Positions 18,607-28,344 of a DNA stretch of 46,650 nt are shown here, in pieces. The first letter of the stretch is position 1; each line of letters opens with the position of its first letter. Both the position numbers and the translations under genes were made by a program. The stretch lies in NCBI GenBank assembly GCA_009602735.1, contig WELA01009042.1, positions 219,280-265,929 of the forward strand. The letters run 5' to 3'. A model generated the notes under the pieces. It made no database searches. It saw only the letters and a program-made list of their open reading frames with translations, and was not told where the DNA came from. Origin of the DNA: Mesotaenium endlicherianum (Eukaryota > Streptophyta > Zygnematophyceae > Zygnematales > Mesotaeniaceae).

Positions 18607-20283
18607 CTAACTGCGTATGGCAGGCTCAGGGACCACCAGGACTGAGCCGTCTGCCATCACGCGCCGCACGCGCCCCTCCATGAAAATGAAGTCGCGGCTG
18701 CGCCTGAGGTCGCGCTCGCGTGCGCTGACATCGGATGCCAACTCCTTGGCCGTGACGTTTTGCAGTACTGGGGCATCGTCCCACACGTCCTTGGGACGGC
18801 ACTGCCAGCTGTCCTGATCCTCTGCCGCTGCCAGGGCCAATCGCCGAGTGGTGACGGTCACCATGTCCAGGCTAGTGAGTCCTACGGGCCGCATTTCGCC
18901 GTCCACGGTGAAGGCCAGGAAGGCCGCCGCGTGCCAGGCCACCGGCTCATCCTCATCGTGGCGGGCCACAGTGAGATCCCTTGAGGAGGGCAGCGGGTTA
19001 CGGCTGAGACCGTCAGCGTCCAGGTTGGTCGAGCCTGGACGGTGGTGCACGTCGAAGGTGTACTCCTGCAAGATAAGCGCCCTCCGTGCGTACTTGCCGG
19101 TCAAGCGCTCCGACGTCATGAGTCACTTAAGTGGCTGATGGTCGGTGACCAGGCGGAAGTGCGTGCCGTAGAGATAGTGCCTGAAGTGCACGATCGCTTA
19201 GACCGCTGCCAGGCACTCCCCCTCGTAGGAGCCGTAGTTGCCTTCCGCGCGGTTGTTGTTGCGGCTGGCGTAGGCCACCACATGCTCGAAGCCGTCATGC
19301 TCCTGCACTAGCACAGCGCCCAGCCTTGCCTGCGACCAGCCGGTGTGGAGGATGAAGGGCTTCGCGTAGTCAGGACGCCGAAGCACAGAATCGCTCACCA
19401 GCAGCTCCTTGAGCTTATCGAATGCCGCCTGCTGCTCTGGTCCCCACACGTAGGCAACGCCCTTGCGGAGCAAATCGTTGAGCGGCTTGGCTAGCTCGCT
19501 GAACCCTGGCACGAAGCGGTGGTAGTAGTTGGCGATGCCGAGGAAGGCCCGCAGCTGCGAGAGATCTGTAGGAGGTGGGATGCCTGTGATGGCCGAGATC
19601 CTCGCCAGCTGGGGTGCCAAGCCGCTGGAGGAGAGCAGGTGGCCAAGGTACTCCACCTGGCGGGTCCCAAAAGTGCACTTGCCTGGATGGCACTTGAGCC
19701 CAGCGGCCTCCAAGCGGTCCACGACAGCACTGATGTACGCCACGTGCTCCTCAAACGTCTGACTGAAGACGAGCACGTCATCGATGTAGCATCGGGCAAA
19801 GGACAGCCCGGCCAGCTCCTTATCCATCACCCTCTGAAAGGTAGCTGGCGCGTTCTTCAACCCAAACGGCATCACCACCCACTCGTAGAGCCGCTGTGCT
19901 CCCCAGAACGCCATCTTATGCTGGTTTTCCTCGGCGATGGGAATCTGGTTGAAGCCCTGACGCAGATCCAGCACTGAGAACCAAGTGCACGTGCCAATGT
20001 CGTCAAAGATCTTGTCAGGCGTCGGCATAGGATATCTGTCCTGCTCGGTGACCTCGTTCAGCCTACGATAGTCACCGCACATCCTCTTCTCGGACCAGTT
20101 GCCCGAGGCATCCTTCTTGGCTGGCATGACCGTGGGTGCGGCATAGCGAGAGGAGGACTCCCAAATGAGCCGGCTGTCCTCCAGCTTGCCTGTCTGCGCG
20201 CTGATCAAGCCATCCTCAAAGTGGCTGTAGCGATAACGCTTCAGGAAAATGGGCTCTTGCTACGTGAGAGTAATCCGCATGGG
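18607..20283 (-). pseudogene. Element 3 reverse transcriptase and RNase H
   Basis: RT copies the element RNA into DNA. It contains the conserved MCGDYRRLNEVT, WFSVLDLRQGFNQIPI, VMPFGLKNAPATFQR, and the catalytic YIDD (residues 141-144 of the 20208-19198 frame). RNase H follows in frame. Its first catalytic Asp is replaced: HTGWSQARLGAVL, where HTD is usual. TAA (19200-19198) and TGA (19125-19123) stand where Trp is expected in the family, and TAG (18609-18607) separates RNase H from integrase. RT also has a TAG at 20262-20260 near its N-terminus. The RT frame differs from the upstream methyltransferase frame by one base at a C6 run (20286-20291). All this marks a dead copy. Confidence 0.9.
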
Positions 20284-22207
20284 GTCCCCCCTGTAGCGCC
20301 CGCGGATCGTGCATGCCGCTGGCAAAGCTGGTGCTGCGCCTCCCATCCAGCAGTGCCGTCAACTGTGCAGCCTGCGCCTTGGTGAGTGTCCCCCCCAGCT
20401 TCCATGTCGGTGGAGCTGGTGGCGTCGCCTGGCCTGCAGCTGGAGTATCCTGGCTTGCCGCTGGGGTAGACTGTGGTGCTGCGAGTGTCACCTGCCCTGC
20501 AGCGGTTGGCGCTCGGCCTGCCGCGGGTACCTGCACCGTGGCAGCTGCGGCCAGCTGCCTGGCACCGTCTGCCTGCGAGCGAGGAAAAAGAAAGGGTGAC
20601 CGGGACTTCCTGGGTGACTCCCTGGGTCGCTGTGAGGACTCCTCTCTCCGCCGTTCCCCCCCCAGCGAACCAGAGTCCTCCTTGCGCGGCGGTGGGGAGG
20701 GGGGGCGGGCGCTCGCCTGCGGTGCAGGCCGTGCGCGCTGAGGATGCCACGTCGTGCCGGGCGGGGCCTGACTGTCATCGTCGGTGGAGTCATCGTCCAT
20801 ATCACCGGCAGGCCGAGGCAGCTCGGGATGCCGGGCTGCGGCGTAGAGAGGCGCCAAGGCCTGCGTCTGCAGCAAAATCCACGTGAGGACGTTGGCGTCG
20901 ATTGCCTGCCCCAAGAGGCGAATGCGATTCACCTCAGTGAGACCGTCCACCTGTGTGAGATGCGGCGGGAAGCCCATGGCACGCTCCACCTCCGCAGGGC
21001 GCGGCCTGTCAAACATGCCAGTCTCCAGGTCGATGACCATCCCGCGCTGATCTCCGACGAAGGCGTCGCTTTCGTAGCGGCTAACAAAAGTCGGCACCGC
21101 GCGAGTGACGTCATGCAGGACCTCACACTGCGCCATGGAGGGATGTGGTAGTGCAGTCACGCGCTGGGCCAGACGTGGGGCATCGAGGATGGAGTCGACG
21201 GTGCGTGGGTGACGTGGATGAGAGGCGGCCAACGCCTCGAGAGTACCTGGCATCGCCAGGTTCGTGAAGTAGGCGCGGACGCGGTGCGCGAAGGAACCAA
21301 TCTGGGCAGCGTCGACGACGGCCTCGCGGCCGACGTAGCTGCTGCAAAGAGCGAAGTCGGCGCTAACATCGGGTCGGTGATCGTGGCGCGCGGCCACGTT
21401 CTCCAGGACCCACGCGAGTGTGTGTGGCGGCTGGCGATCCTCAACAATGTTGAGGACGCGGAGCAAGTGCCAGAAGAGGGCCGTGCGGGGATCGCTGAGC
21501 GCCCTGCCACGCCCGGCTCTGGAGAAGCCCTGGCACTCCCAACCGGCGATGACGAGGTCAATGGGCCCAAGGCGGGTGACATGCTCGACGGTGATGTCCC
21601 GGATGTCCATGGTCCAGTCTGTCTGAGCGCGGCGGAATGCGTGCGCGGGAAGGAGGTCTGGGAACCGCTCGTGGCACAACGCCATCTGCCGACGGGCCAC
21701 CTGCTGGGCCTCAGGATCGGGATTGACGTAGACGTAGCGGCGCACCGGGATGCCGGCCTGTACGGTCGCGAGCAACCCGGTGGCGATGCCGGCGAAGAGC
21801 TCGACGAGGACGATGCCGCCGGGCCGCTCGTCTAGAGCGTCTGCGCAGATAGGAGTCGGAAGTGGGCGACACCCCATTGCGGGGGTGCCGGGCTGAGCGG
21901 GCGGCAAGAAGGTACGCTCGGCGCTGTGCTGATGTGGCGCCATGCGGAGGGCGGCCACAGCACGATCTGCGTAGTCACGCGTAAGGCTGGGGATGCGGTC
22001 AGTGAGCGGCTGCGGACGCTCCTCCCGTGCGTGGTCCTGGTAGGTGCGCCACCGCAGGCGCGCATCCTGCAGGGCTGTCGGAGAGACAGCGCGGGCCTGA
22101 CGTCGGGTTGAGGCCACGCACAGCTGCTGCCACCTATTGCGCTGGGCGCGGTCAGTCTGGTGCGAGGCCGCGTGGGCCAGCTGGCCGAGAACGGGACGCT
22201 GAGTCAA
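20284..22207 (-). CDS. Element 3 DNMT3-like cytosine-5 DNA methyltransferase
   Basis: This domain would transfer a methyl group from S-adenosylmethionine to cytosine C5 in DNA. The catalytic part (21817-20858) is complete and uninterrupted. It has motif I VELFAGIATG (135-144), a motif II-like YVYVNPD, and DLVIAGWECQGFSRAG with catalytic Cys225 (motif IV). Motif VI is LENV, motif VIII is FAHRVRAYFTN, and motifs IX/X run from RPRPAEVERAMGFP (401-414) to LLGQAIDANV. GIATG and the GP-x-DLVI...C spacing are those of DNMT3/DRM-type de novo enzymes. The residue before the catalytic Cys is Glu where Pro is standard. A basic N-terminal part (1-125) and an acidic, Pro/Ala-rich C-terminal linker (455-600) flank it. 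It shares a frame with the protease upstream, so it was made as part of the polyprotein. Confidence 0.92.
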
Positions 22208-23692
22208 GTAGGGGTGCGGGTCGAAGTAGGCCCGCTAGCGTGCGCGCATGTCTGCAGAGGGGACTGTGCAGACAGAACGCTCGGAGCTGTCGACCTCCTG
22301 CGGGGACCGAACTAACCGGCGAGGGGCCAGCTGAACTCGCGGCCGGGGCTGCCCTCGTGGGACGGGCGCGTCTCGGGGCTGCCGGAGACTAGGCATGAGT
22401 CGTGTGCGTGCGGCGGCCGTAGATGGGTGGCGACTGGGCGGCCTGCTGTCAGTGCGAGCCACCTTGGGAGGAGGTGACCCGGAGGGACCGTTGCCAGCGA
22501 TGTGGCTGCGAGGGACGCTGGCGCGCGGAGCTGTAGGGGCCAGCATCACAAAATGCGCCTCGGAAGAAGACTGAGCGTCGTCGCCAGCTGAGAGGGGCCG
22601 AAAGGGCGGAGTGCGGCGTCGGTCTCGAGTGTCGTCGTATGGCGGCGTGTCCCCGCGGGCCCGCGTGTGGTCGTAAGGAGGCGTGCGCTCCCTGTCGTCG
22701 AAGGGCGGGGTGATGGAGCGGGCTTGCGTCTCGCGGAGGGGAGTCACCTCTCGCGTCTCGCAAGGGGGTGTGAGCGATCGGAGCGGCTTGTCTCGCGGAG
22801 AGGAGTGGTCTCTCGAGCGGGCCCGATGGTTGGCCTAGTGCGATGTGCGTAGGTCAGATGGGCGCAGATAGACGGGGTCGTGCGGGGTGGCTCGCGGACG
22901 CTGAGCCGGGGCGCTGGCTGCTGTATGGAGTGTGTGCCAGCGTTAGAGGACGCCGCCGCAGCCCGGCTCGTCGCAAACAAATGCGCGATGCGGCGACACT
23001 CGTGGCTCGTCGAGCAGTCGTGTGACACTGGACGGCTTGGGTCCAGCGGCGCCGGTGCAAGCCCTGCTGGGCCAGTCGTGTGTCATGGGCTGGCTGGGTG
23101 CGCTGAAGCCGGGCGGACCAGTAGGTGCGCGCTGCCTGCGTGCCGTAGGCGCAGCTTGCGGGGGCTCCTCTGGTGGCTCCGCGCTGAGTACCTCGACGGA
23201 TGCCTCTGGCAGTCACTCCCACTGTGTCTCCTCCTCACTCTTGAGGGACTGGTCGTCGGATCTGCCAAGATAAGCTGCCTGCCGCATGACCTCGTCCTCG
23301 GATGCCGTGGTGCGAGGCCAGGTCTTGCCGGTCTGATGCGAGACGTCGTGAGGGGGCGGCTAAGAGTCCATATTGTATTGAATGGCCACGCCAACAGGCA
23401 CGTCGTGGCGAACGCGGACGTCGGTCCTCGCGGACGGCTCGCCGCGAGAGGCCGAGACCCCCTGATGAGCCGTTGGCGCTGCGGCCGCATCGCGAGCAAG
23501 GGCGGCGGCAGCGATGGCTGTGCTGGCCGTGGCGAGGGCCTCAGTGGCATCGTCCGCCATCTGCCGCATCATCGCGCTGTGGGCAGTGCAGATGCGGATC
23601 TGCTCCCTGGCCTGGGCTGCCAGGACATCCGCCTGCTGCTGCAGCGTGAGGTGGAACTCGGCACTAGGTAGGTCCGGCTCCTCGTCCTGTGG
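22208..23692 (-). pseudogene. Element 3 linker between protease and methyltransferase
   Basis: In the protease/methyltransferase frame this region reads first as a Gln/Ala-rich helix (HLTLQQQADVLAAQAREQ, ~23640-23560). It is broken by TAG at 23693-23695 and 23360-23362. Further on it becomes a Pro/Arg/Thr-rich disordered stretch with repeats of TPP(Y/F)D-x-TR-x(2-4) at 22717-22598. Stops near 22235 and elsewhere show decay. No enzyme domain is visible. It probably tethered the methyltransferase to the protease part of the polyprotein, and the repeats could be phosphorylated by proline-directed kinases, but this is a guess. Confidence 0.6.
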
Positions 23693-24770
23693 CTAGAGCA
23701 GGTCCACCCCCATAGAGATCTCCTCGTCCTCGGTCTTGACCACTGGCCGACCATCGCCCAGCCCCATGAAGCCATAAAGAGCGGACACTGCTGGGCGGCG
23801 ATCGACAATGTCAAGGGGCAAGGATGCGGTGCACGTCCCCCCTGCCCTCCAGTCGGGACGATAGAAGACGCGCTCCGCCCAGTTGTCGACCGCGGCGCCA
23901 ATGGGAAAGAGCACGTCCTGCCCTACGAGCAAGTCGAAGGACTCGGAAGGAGTGACGAGTGCGTGCCAATGGATGGTTGTCTTGTCTGCCGTGCCAGGGC
24001 GCAGAGTGAACAATAGCGCCAACCTCGTGCGGCCGGCGACGGTCTCGGACGTGCTGGCGGCGGTGTTAATGCGCGTCGAAGAGTCCTCCAAGTCGGCGGA
24101 AGAGAGTCCCAGCTGACGGAAGTAGCGGAGGCTGATGAGAACCGGCTGCGCGCTTGTGTTGAACATGATGCGCTGCGGCGCCTGGGTGTTGACGAGCACG
24201 ATCCCCTGCAAATTATCCAAAAACGCGGCGTTAGGAGTGCTGATCATCCTGCGCTCATGCGCATGGCGTGCGAGCGCGGATTGCACCGCGGTGGCGGCAT
24301 CGGCCGTCGGCATCCTGGCGACGGTGCGCAGCGTGGCTCTGCGCGACTGGAGCATGCGCTGAGCGGCCTGCCTCGTTGCCTCCATGGAGACGCCTAGCTC
24401 TGCGAAGGAGACCGCCGGCATGCGGTGCAGTGCTAGAGAGATGACCTCGGCGCTGAGCTGCACCGTCGTCATAGGCAAAGCGAGCGCATGTGGCGTCGGC
24501 TCTGCTGAGGTCATGGAGGGCTCTAGGATGCGGAAGGAACGGGGCAGCCGCGGTGCCTCCTCCGTCCGACGTCCCTGGTCTGGCCCGGCGCGCTTCTGCG
24601 GAACATCGGGCCGATTGGCCGGTGCTACGAGAGTGTGCTCGCGGCTCGCGCGCCCGACTGCGGAGCGGTTGCCGAGTGGCTGCGCGCGTACGCAGCAGGC
24701 CAGAATGGCCGCTGCTGGCGCAGCCGGCAAACCTGCTGCGCACCCTGCCGCGGGGCGTGCCGCAGCGCCG
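23693..24770 (-). pseudogene. Element 3 retropepsin-like protease, active site changed
   Basis: The fold is recognised by alignment with element 1: RIMFNTSAQPVLISLRYFR corresponds to NILLDTGAQPVILG, and LLVGQDVLFPIGAAVD corresponds to the second-half segment. The catalytic Asp-Thr-Gly is Asn-Thr-Ser (24160-24152), so the enzyme should be inactive. A helical, Ala/Arg-rich region (~110-185 of the frame) precedes it. The frame is open up to 24796, but its first few codons are antisense to the carrier exon, so the true start is unknown. It stops with TAG at 23695-23693, then continues in the same frame toward the methyltransferase. Confidence 0.8.
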
Positions 24771-24779
24771 TCCGTGCAG

Positions 24780-24911
24780 CCTGGGCCAGATGGCAAGCTA
24801 CCCTACACTGGCTCCTTGGACTGCGCCATGAAAACTGTGGGCCAGCACGGGTTCCTCAAGCTCTACAGTGGCTTTGGGACGTACTGTGTTCGTATCGCTC
24901 CCCACGTCATG
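24780..24911 (+). CDS. DTC: Single exon of a mitochondrial dicarboxylate/tricarboxylate carrier, inside element 3
   Basis: A plus-strand block of 44 codons follows a TGCAG acceptor and ends at an ATG|GTATGC donor. It reads DGKLPYTGSLDCAMKTV and GTYCVRIAPHVM. These are hallmark stretches of the last repeat of the plant DTC / animal SLC25A11 2-oxoglutarate-malate carrier of the inner mitochondrial membrane. No neighbouring exons were found. It lies antisense between the gag and protease frames of element 3. Either the element captured a host exon, or contigs from a host gene and the element are wrongly joined. An N lies 77 bases downstream at 24988, but there is none on the left side. Identification is firm; the origin is open. 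Confidence 0.85.
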
Positions 24912-25811
24912 GTATGCCACTTACCCTCTTCCTACAAAAGCGCCTTCCTCCCTCAATCAGTTGTCACTGGCCTTCCCTACCTTTTAANCGCAGTCGGGAG
25001 TGCCGCCCCCGAGCTGAAAACCTCAGCCGAGTTTGCCCGGTCCTCTCGGGGCGTGCTGGACCGTGAGCACGCGCCACGTGGCAGAGCAGTCGTGCCAGGG
25101 GACAGCCCCTGGCTGAGCGCGGCCGTACTTATGGCGTCGGCAGGACCCCGCACGGAGGTTTGGCAGCACAGCGTGGTCGGGATAGCCCCCCCCTGAGTGA
25201 GGGTGGCTGCTCCGACCGCCAGATCTGCGCTGGCTGGTCCCGGCTGCGCGCGCGTGCCAAGTGGCCGCACGTGTGCTGCTGTTGTTGTGTGCTGCTGCTG
25301 TGTGCATGCTGCTGTTGGCAGAGGCGGCCCCGCCTGCCGTGCACGTGCCACGTGGCGGGTATTGCTAGAGCCTGCTGTCTGCTGCAGCCAGCGAAGACCG
25401 GCTGTCCCTGCCTGTGCGCAGAGCTGCGCACGGGCGTGCCGCACTGACGGAGAGGGAGGCTGCGGCCGGACTAGCTGTAGCCGTGCACGCTGACAGGTGC
25501 CCCCGTCCCTGTCTGCCAGCTGTCGCTACGCGGGCTGACGGGAGGCCTGCTGGTGCCAGCAGGGAAGCGCAAGCCAGGGGCTCTGTTGGGGCCTCGGCTA
25601 GCGTGCGAGCTGACCCGCGTGCGCTCGAGCTTGCGTCGAGAGATGGCGCAACCGCGCAGTTGTGCAGCCTGCCATCCGGCAGTCTGTCGGGACTCCGGCT
25701 GTCGCTGCTGACGGCTGTCAGAGCGGCGCGCACAGGGCTAGCAGAGCTGCCTGTGCGGGCGCCTGCAGCTTTGGCAGCGGGCGCTACGTCGTAATGCGGA
25801 CGTGCGCGGGG
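24912..25811 (-). other. Spacer between carrier exon and element 3 gag
   Basis: The first 76 bp (to the N at 24988) read like the start of the carrier intron. The remainder is GC-rich, with CTG/CAG-like runs (25270-25320) and Ala/Gln/Ser-rich open frames on both strands. I see no domain. It probably encodes or once encoded a low-complexity gag-protease linker. Confidence 0.45.
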
Positions 25812-27254
25812 CTACGGCGCTGCCGTTGAGCTTGATGTGTGCGTTGAAGCTGTGCGTGCGCCAGCTGTCAGTGCCGTGGCGTAGGACGGTGGAGCGGACA
25901 CGAGGAGTGCTCCGCACGCGTCATAGTTATCGACGTCGACGAGGCCACGGAGTCTAGCGATCTCCGCGTTGGCCTCCACGAGGGCATCGCTGACGTCGTC
26001 GAAGCTGCAGTAGTCGGCTCCAGGCATTAATGCGGCGTCCGTCGTGGCCGTAGCTGCTGTCATCGCGGGGCGGCCACCCGTACAAGGGTTGCGTGTGCCT
26101 AGCTGTCCTGCTGAAGGCGTAGGGCCGTCGCGAGCGCATCTGTTCTCGACGTCGCGCTTCTTCTGCAGACAAACGATCTGCAGGTGGCCGGCCTTGCCAC
26201 AATAGGTGCAGTTGCCGGGCTTGCCATTCTGCGCGAGAGTGCAATTCTGGCGTGAGTGGCCCGTCTTCCCGCAGGACCAGCAGGGATCGCTCGTAGTGGC
26301 AGCCATGGAAATGCGGCCACACGTAGCTCGGCGCTGCTGCGTCTGCTGGGGCAGCTGAGAGCGCTGAGGCTGCTGCTGCTGCAACTGAGGTTGGCGGGCA
26401 GGCGTCGTGCGCGTCGTAGAAGACGGCAGCACTGAGGCCTCCTGGCGCATGCCCGTGGATGCTAAGCCCACACGATCGCTAATGTTGCTCCGTGCGGCGG
26501 CCAAGCTCTGCTTCTCAACGGAGAGGTAGGCCTGCTCCAGAGAATACTCTGAACCGTGGCGGTCGATGAGGGGGACTACGGCCATCTCCCTCAGACGCGG
26601 CTCGACGGCGCGCAAGAAGATCTCCGCGGCCTCCCGGTCAGTGACAGTGCCGACATCGCGGCGGAGGTGCACCAAGCGGCGGTACATCATGCGGATAGTC
26701 TCGTTCTTGCGTCGGAAGAAATGGTGCAGCTCGTACACCTTCTCTTCAGTTGCAGCCTGGAACTCTGTCTTCAGGATGTTCCAGAAGGCTTGCACTGGAT
26801 CAGCTAGCAGGGTCGCCACTGGTGGGTCACCCACAAGCTCAGTGCGGGTCCGGAGCTCGGCCTCCTTCTCACGGAAGGTGTCGCGGGCCTCGTGCGAGAG
26901 GTAGCGCATAAGCGTGTCGAAGACGTCGCGCTTAGTCAGCGTGGGTGTCTTGAGCTTTGCAGCCGCAAAGTCAGCCTGAAACTCCGAGATGGTATCTTCC
27001 AGATCACAGGTGCCTGGCCTACCGCTGAAGCGGTAGGCAGACCTGTCAGTCCTGACCTCGTGGTCACCTGCCATGGGATACCAGAAATCGTAGTGAGCCC
27101 ACTGGGGAGATGGCTCAGAAGCAAGTGCTGTGTGCTGGAGAGGAGGTTGCTCTTCTTCGGCGGGTTCAGTGATAGTGCTGAGATCTGAGTTTGAGTCTTC
27201 TCCACTATCCCCTTCGTAGTATGGCTGATAAGAAAATCCACTACGGGTAGGCAT
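25812..27254 (-). CDS. Element 3 Gag with two zinc knuckles
   Basis: ATG at 27254 (MPTRSGFSYQPYYEGDSG) is the likely start; the frame is open 42 codons further upstream without similarity to anything known. The frame is intact to the stop at 25812, about 480 residues. An acidic N-terminus (~1-60) is followed by the capsid-like region: FDTLMRYLSHEARDTFREKE, FWNILKTEFQAATEEKVYEL, HHFFRRKNETIRMMYRRLVH, which parallel element 1. After a Gln-rich stretch come two C-x2-C-x4-H-x4-C knuckles (CWSCGKTGHSRQNC, CTYCGKAGHLQIVC) that bind RNA. The next domain, protease, is in another frame. This is the only full-length intact frame of element 3. Confidence 0.88.
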   Translation of the reverse strand: MPTRSGFSYQPYYEGDSGEDSNSDLSTITEPAEEEQPPLQHTALASEPSPQWAHYDFWYPMAGDHEVRTDRSAYRFSGRPGTCDLEDTISEFQADFAAAKLKTPTLTKRDVFDTLMRYLSHEARDTFREKEAELRTRTELVGDPPVATLLADPVQAFWNILKTEFQAATEEKVYELHHFFRRKNETIRMMYRRLVHLRRDVGTVTDREAAEIFLRAVEPRLREMAVVPLIDRHGSEYSLEQAYLSVEKQSLAAARSNISDRVGLASTGMRQEASVLPSSTTRTTPARQPQLQQQQPQRSQLPQQTQQRRATCGRISMAATTSDPCWSCGKTGHSRQNCTLAQNGKPGNCTYCGKAGHLQIVCLQKKRDVENRCARDGPTPSAGQLGTRNPCTGGRPAMTAATATTDAALMPGADYCSFDDVSDALVEANAEIARLRGLVDVDNYDACGALLVSAPPSYATALTAGARTASTHTSSSTAAP

Positions 27255-28261
27255 ACGCTGAAGGTTCAAATTGCTTGCAGGCAAAGAGAGATCTTTTAGA
27301 AGTAAGGAATGTGTTCTCTCCAGAGTGAGCACCTCAAGACTGTAATCTGGTAGGAAAACAACTAATGAAATATGGCCCAAAAGATCACTGGCTGCTCATC
27401 ATGATCTTCAGAGTAGTCCTATGGCAAGGGCTTAAGCTGTGACTTTGCTCACCACTTGTGAAGTTTTTCAAGTGACTGGAAGCCTGGAGGGCTTGCTCTT
27501 CACAAGAGAGTAACTAAGTGGTCCTGAAAACACAAGAGATAAAAGTGTAAGCTTTACTGATAATCTCTATTACTTACACCTGGCATAATGGATTTCTAAA
27601 AGATGTCTCTTCTAGAGACATCTCTAGTACTTATACTCCTGGAAATCCGGCGGGGTATGCGGCGGATCCAGTGCATGTAGTCACTCTAGGAGGCTCTCCT
27701 ATGTCCACTAATGTGTACAAGGCATGTACTAGCANATTAGCAATCCTATAGGCTAAGCATAACTCAAAGCAATCAAAGCAAGGTGCGTAGGATATGCTAC
27801 GTGTCCCTCATTGGCCGAGCTTACCTTGGGTGATTCTACCTAGATAGCGCCTCAAAAGTGGATCTGGAAATTGAGGAAGCTTCCTTTAGGAGTAGGTGAT
27901 GCAGTCACCAAGTTATAGCCTCAATGATGCACATGTACTATGAAAATGCAAAGCTTATGTAGGCTAAGGGGCTCGCGGATTTGTGCGCACAAAGCATGGG
28001 GTCACGAAGAGCCAACGATGTCACCTTTGGGGACATTGAGTCACAAATTGGGCCTTGGGAAAGTTTCGCTAAGGATCGGTAGGTGACGCGGACTAGATCG
28101 CACCTATCTCGCTCGATACTTGACCAAATGACGCGAAATTGGTGCCATTCGGAAGATGCTTGGATGCGCTACACGTTGGTGACCTGGAAATCTAGAAAAG
28201 GTCAACATACGGATGCGTAAAGTCAATGCAAAGTCGGCCTTCCTAGGTTGATGTTCCGCAC
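27255..28261 (-). other. Presumed 5' leader (and LTR R/U5) of element 3
   Basis: No gene is seen. It lies between the gag start and the TATA-bearing repeat, so it should contain the transcript start, U5 and primer site. No initiator-Met-type site is found. It contains a perfect 9-bp-stem hairpin at 27601-27623 and a single N at 27735. Confidence 0.5.
27601..27623. repeat. Perfect hairpin in the element 3 leader
   Basis: AGATGTCTC-TTCTA-GAGACATCT is a 9-bp stem with a 5-base loop. In a leader RNA it could act in packaging or dimerisation, but nothing shows that. Confidence 0.6.
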
Positions 28262-28311
28262 ATGTGGAGCTTGGTTATTATACGACAACCTCGACTCAAT
28301 AAATCATGACA
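28262..28311 (-). promoter_or_regulatory. 50-bp TATA-bearing repeat, right copy
   Basis: It matches 17083-17132 with one mismatch, which turns TATAAAAA into TATAATAA on the minus strand. It probably marks the promoter end of the 5' LTR of element 3. Confidence 0.6.
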
Positions 28312-28344
28312 AGGGATTTGATTCAAATAACGCAAACTTGAGTT

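Larger units (their letters stand above)
17082..28311 (-). mobile_element. Element 3: Ty3/gypsy-like element with DNMT and PHD finger
   Basis: This GC-rich minus-strand element spans about 11.2 kb. In its own direction the order is TATA-containing end (28311-28262), leader, gag, variable spacer, protease, Pro-rich linker, DNMT3-like methyltransferase, RT, RNase H, integrase, PHD finger, polypurine tract, and a short 3' LTR remnant. Protease, linker and methyltransferase share one frame; RT to integrase share another. It is inactive: it has several in-frame stops, a C-run frameshift at 20286-20291, protease DTG changed to NTS, the first RNase H Asp replaced, and a lost PHD zinc ligand. The architecture of the first half matches element 1. 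LTR borders are uncertain. Confidence 0.88.

Noticed and set aside
24703..24779. Ala-rich extension upstream of the carrier exon, with an ATG
   Set aside because: Carriers of this type do not begin just before their last repeat, and the stretch is GC-rich element-like sequence antisense to the protease frame.
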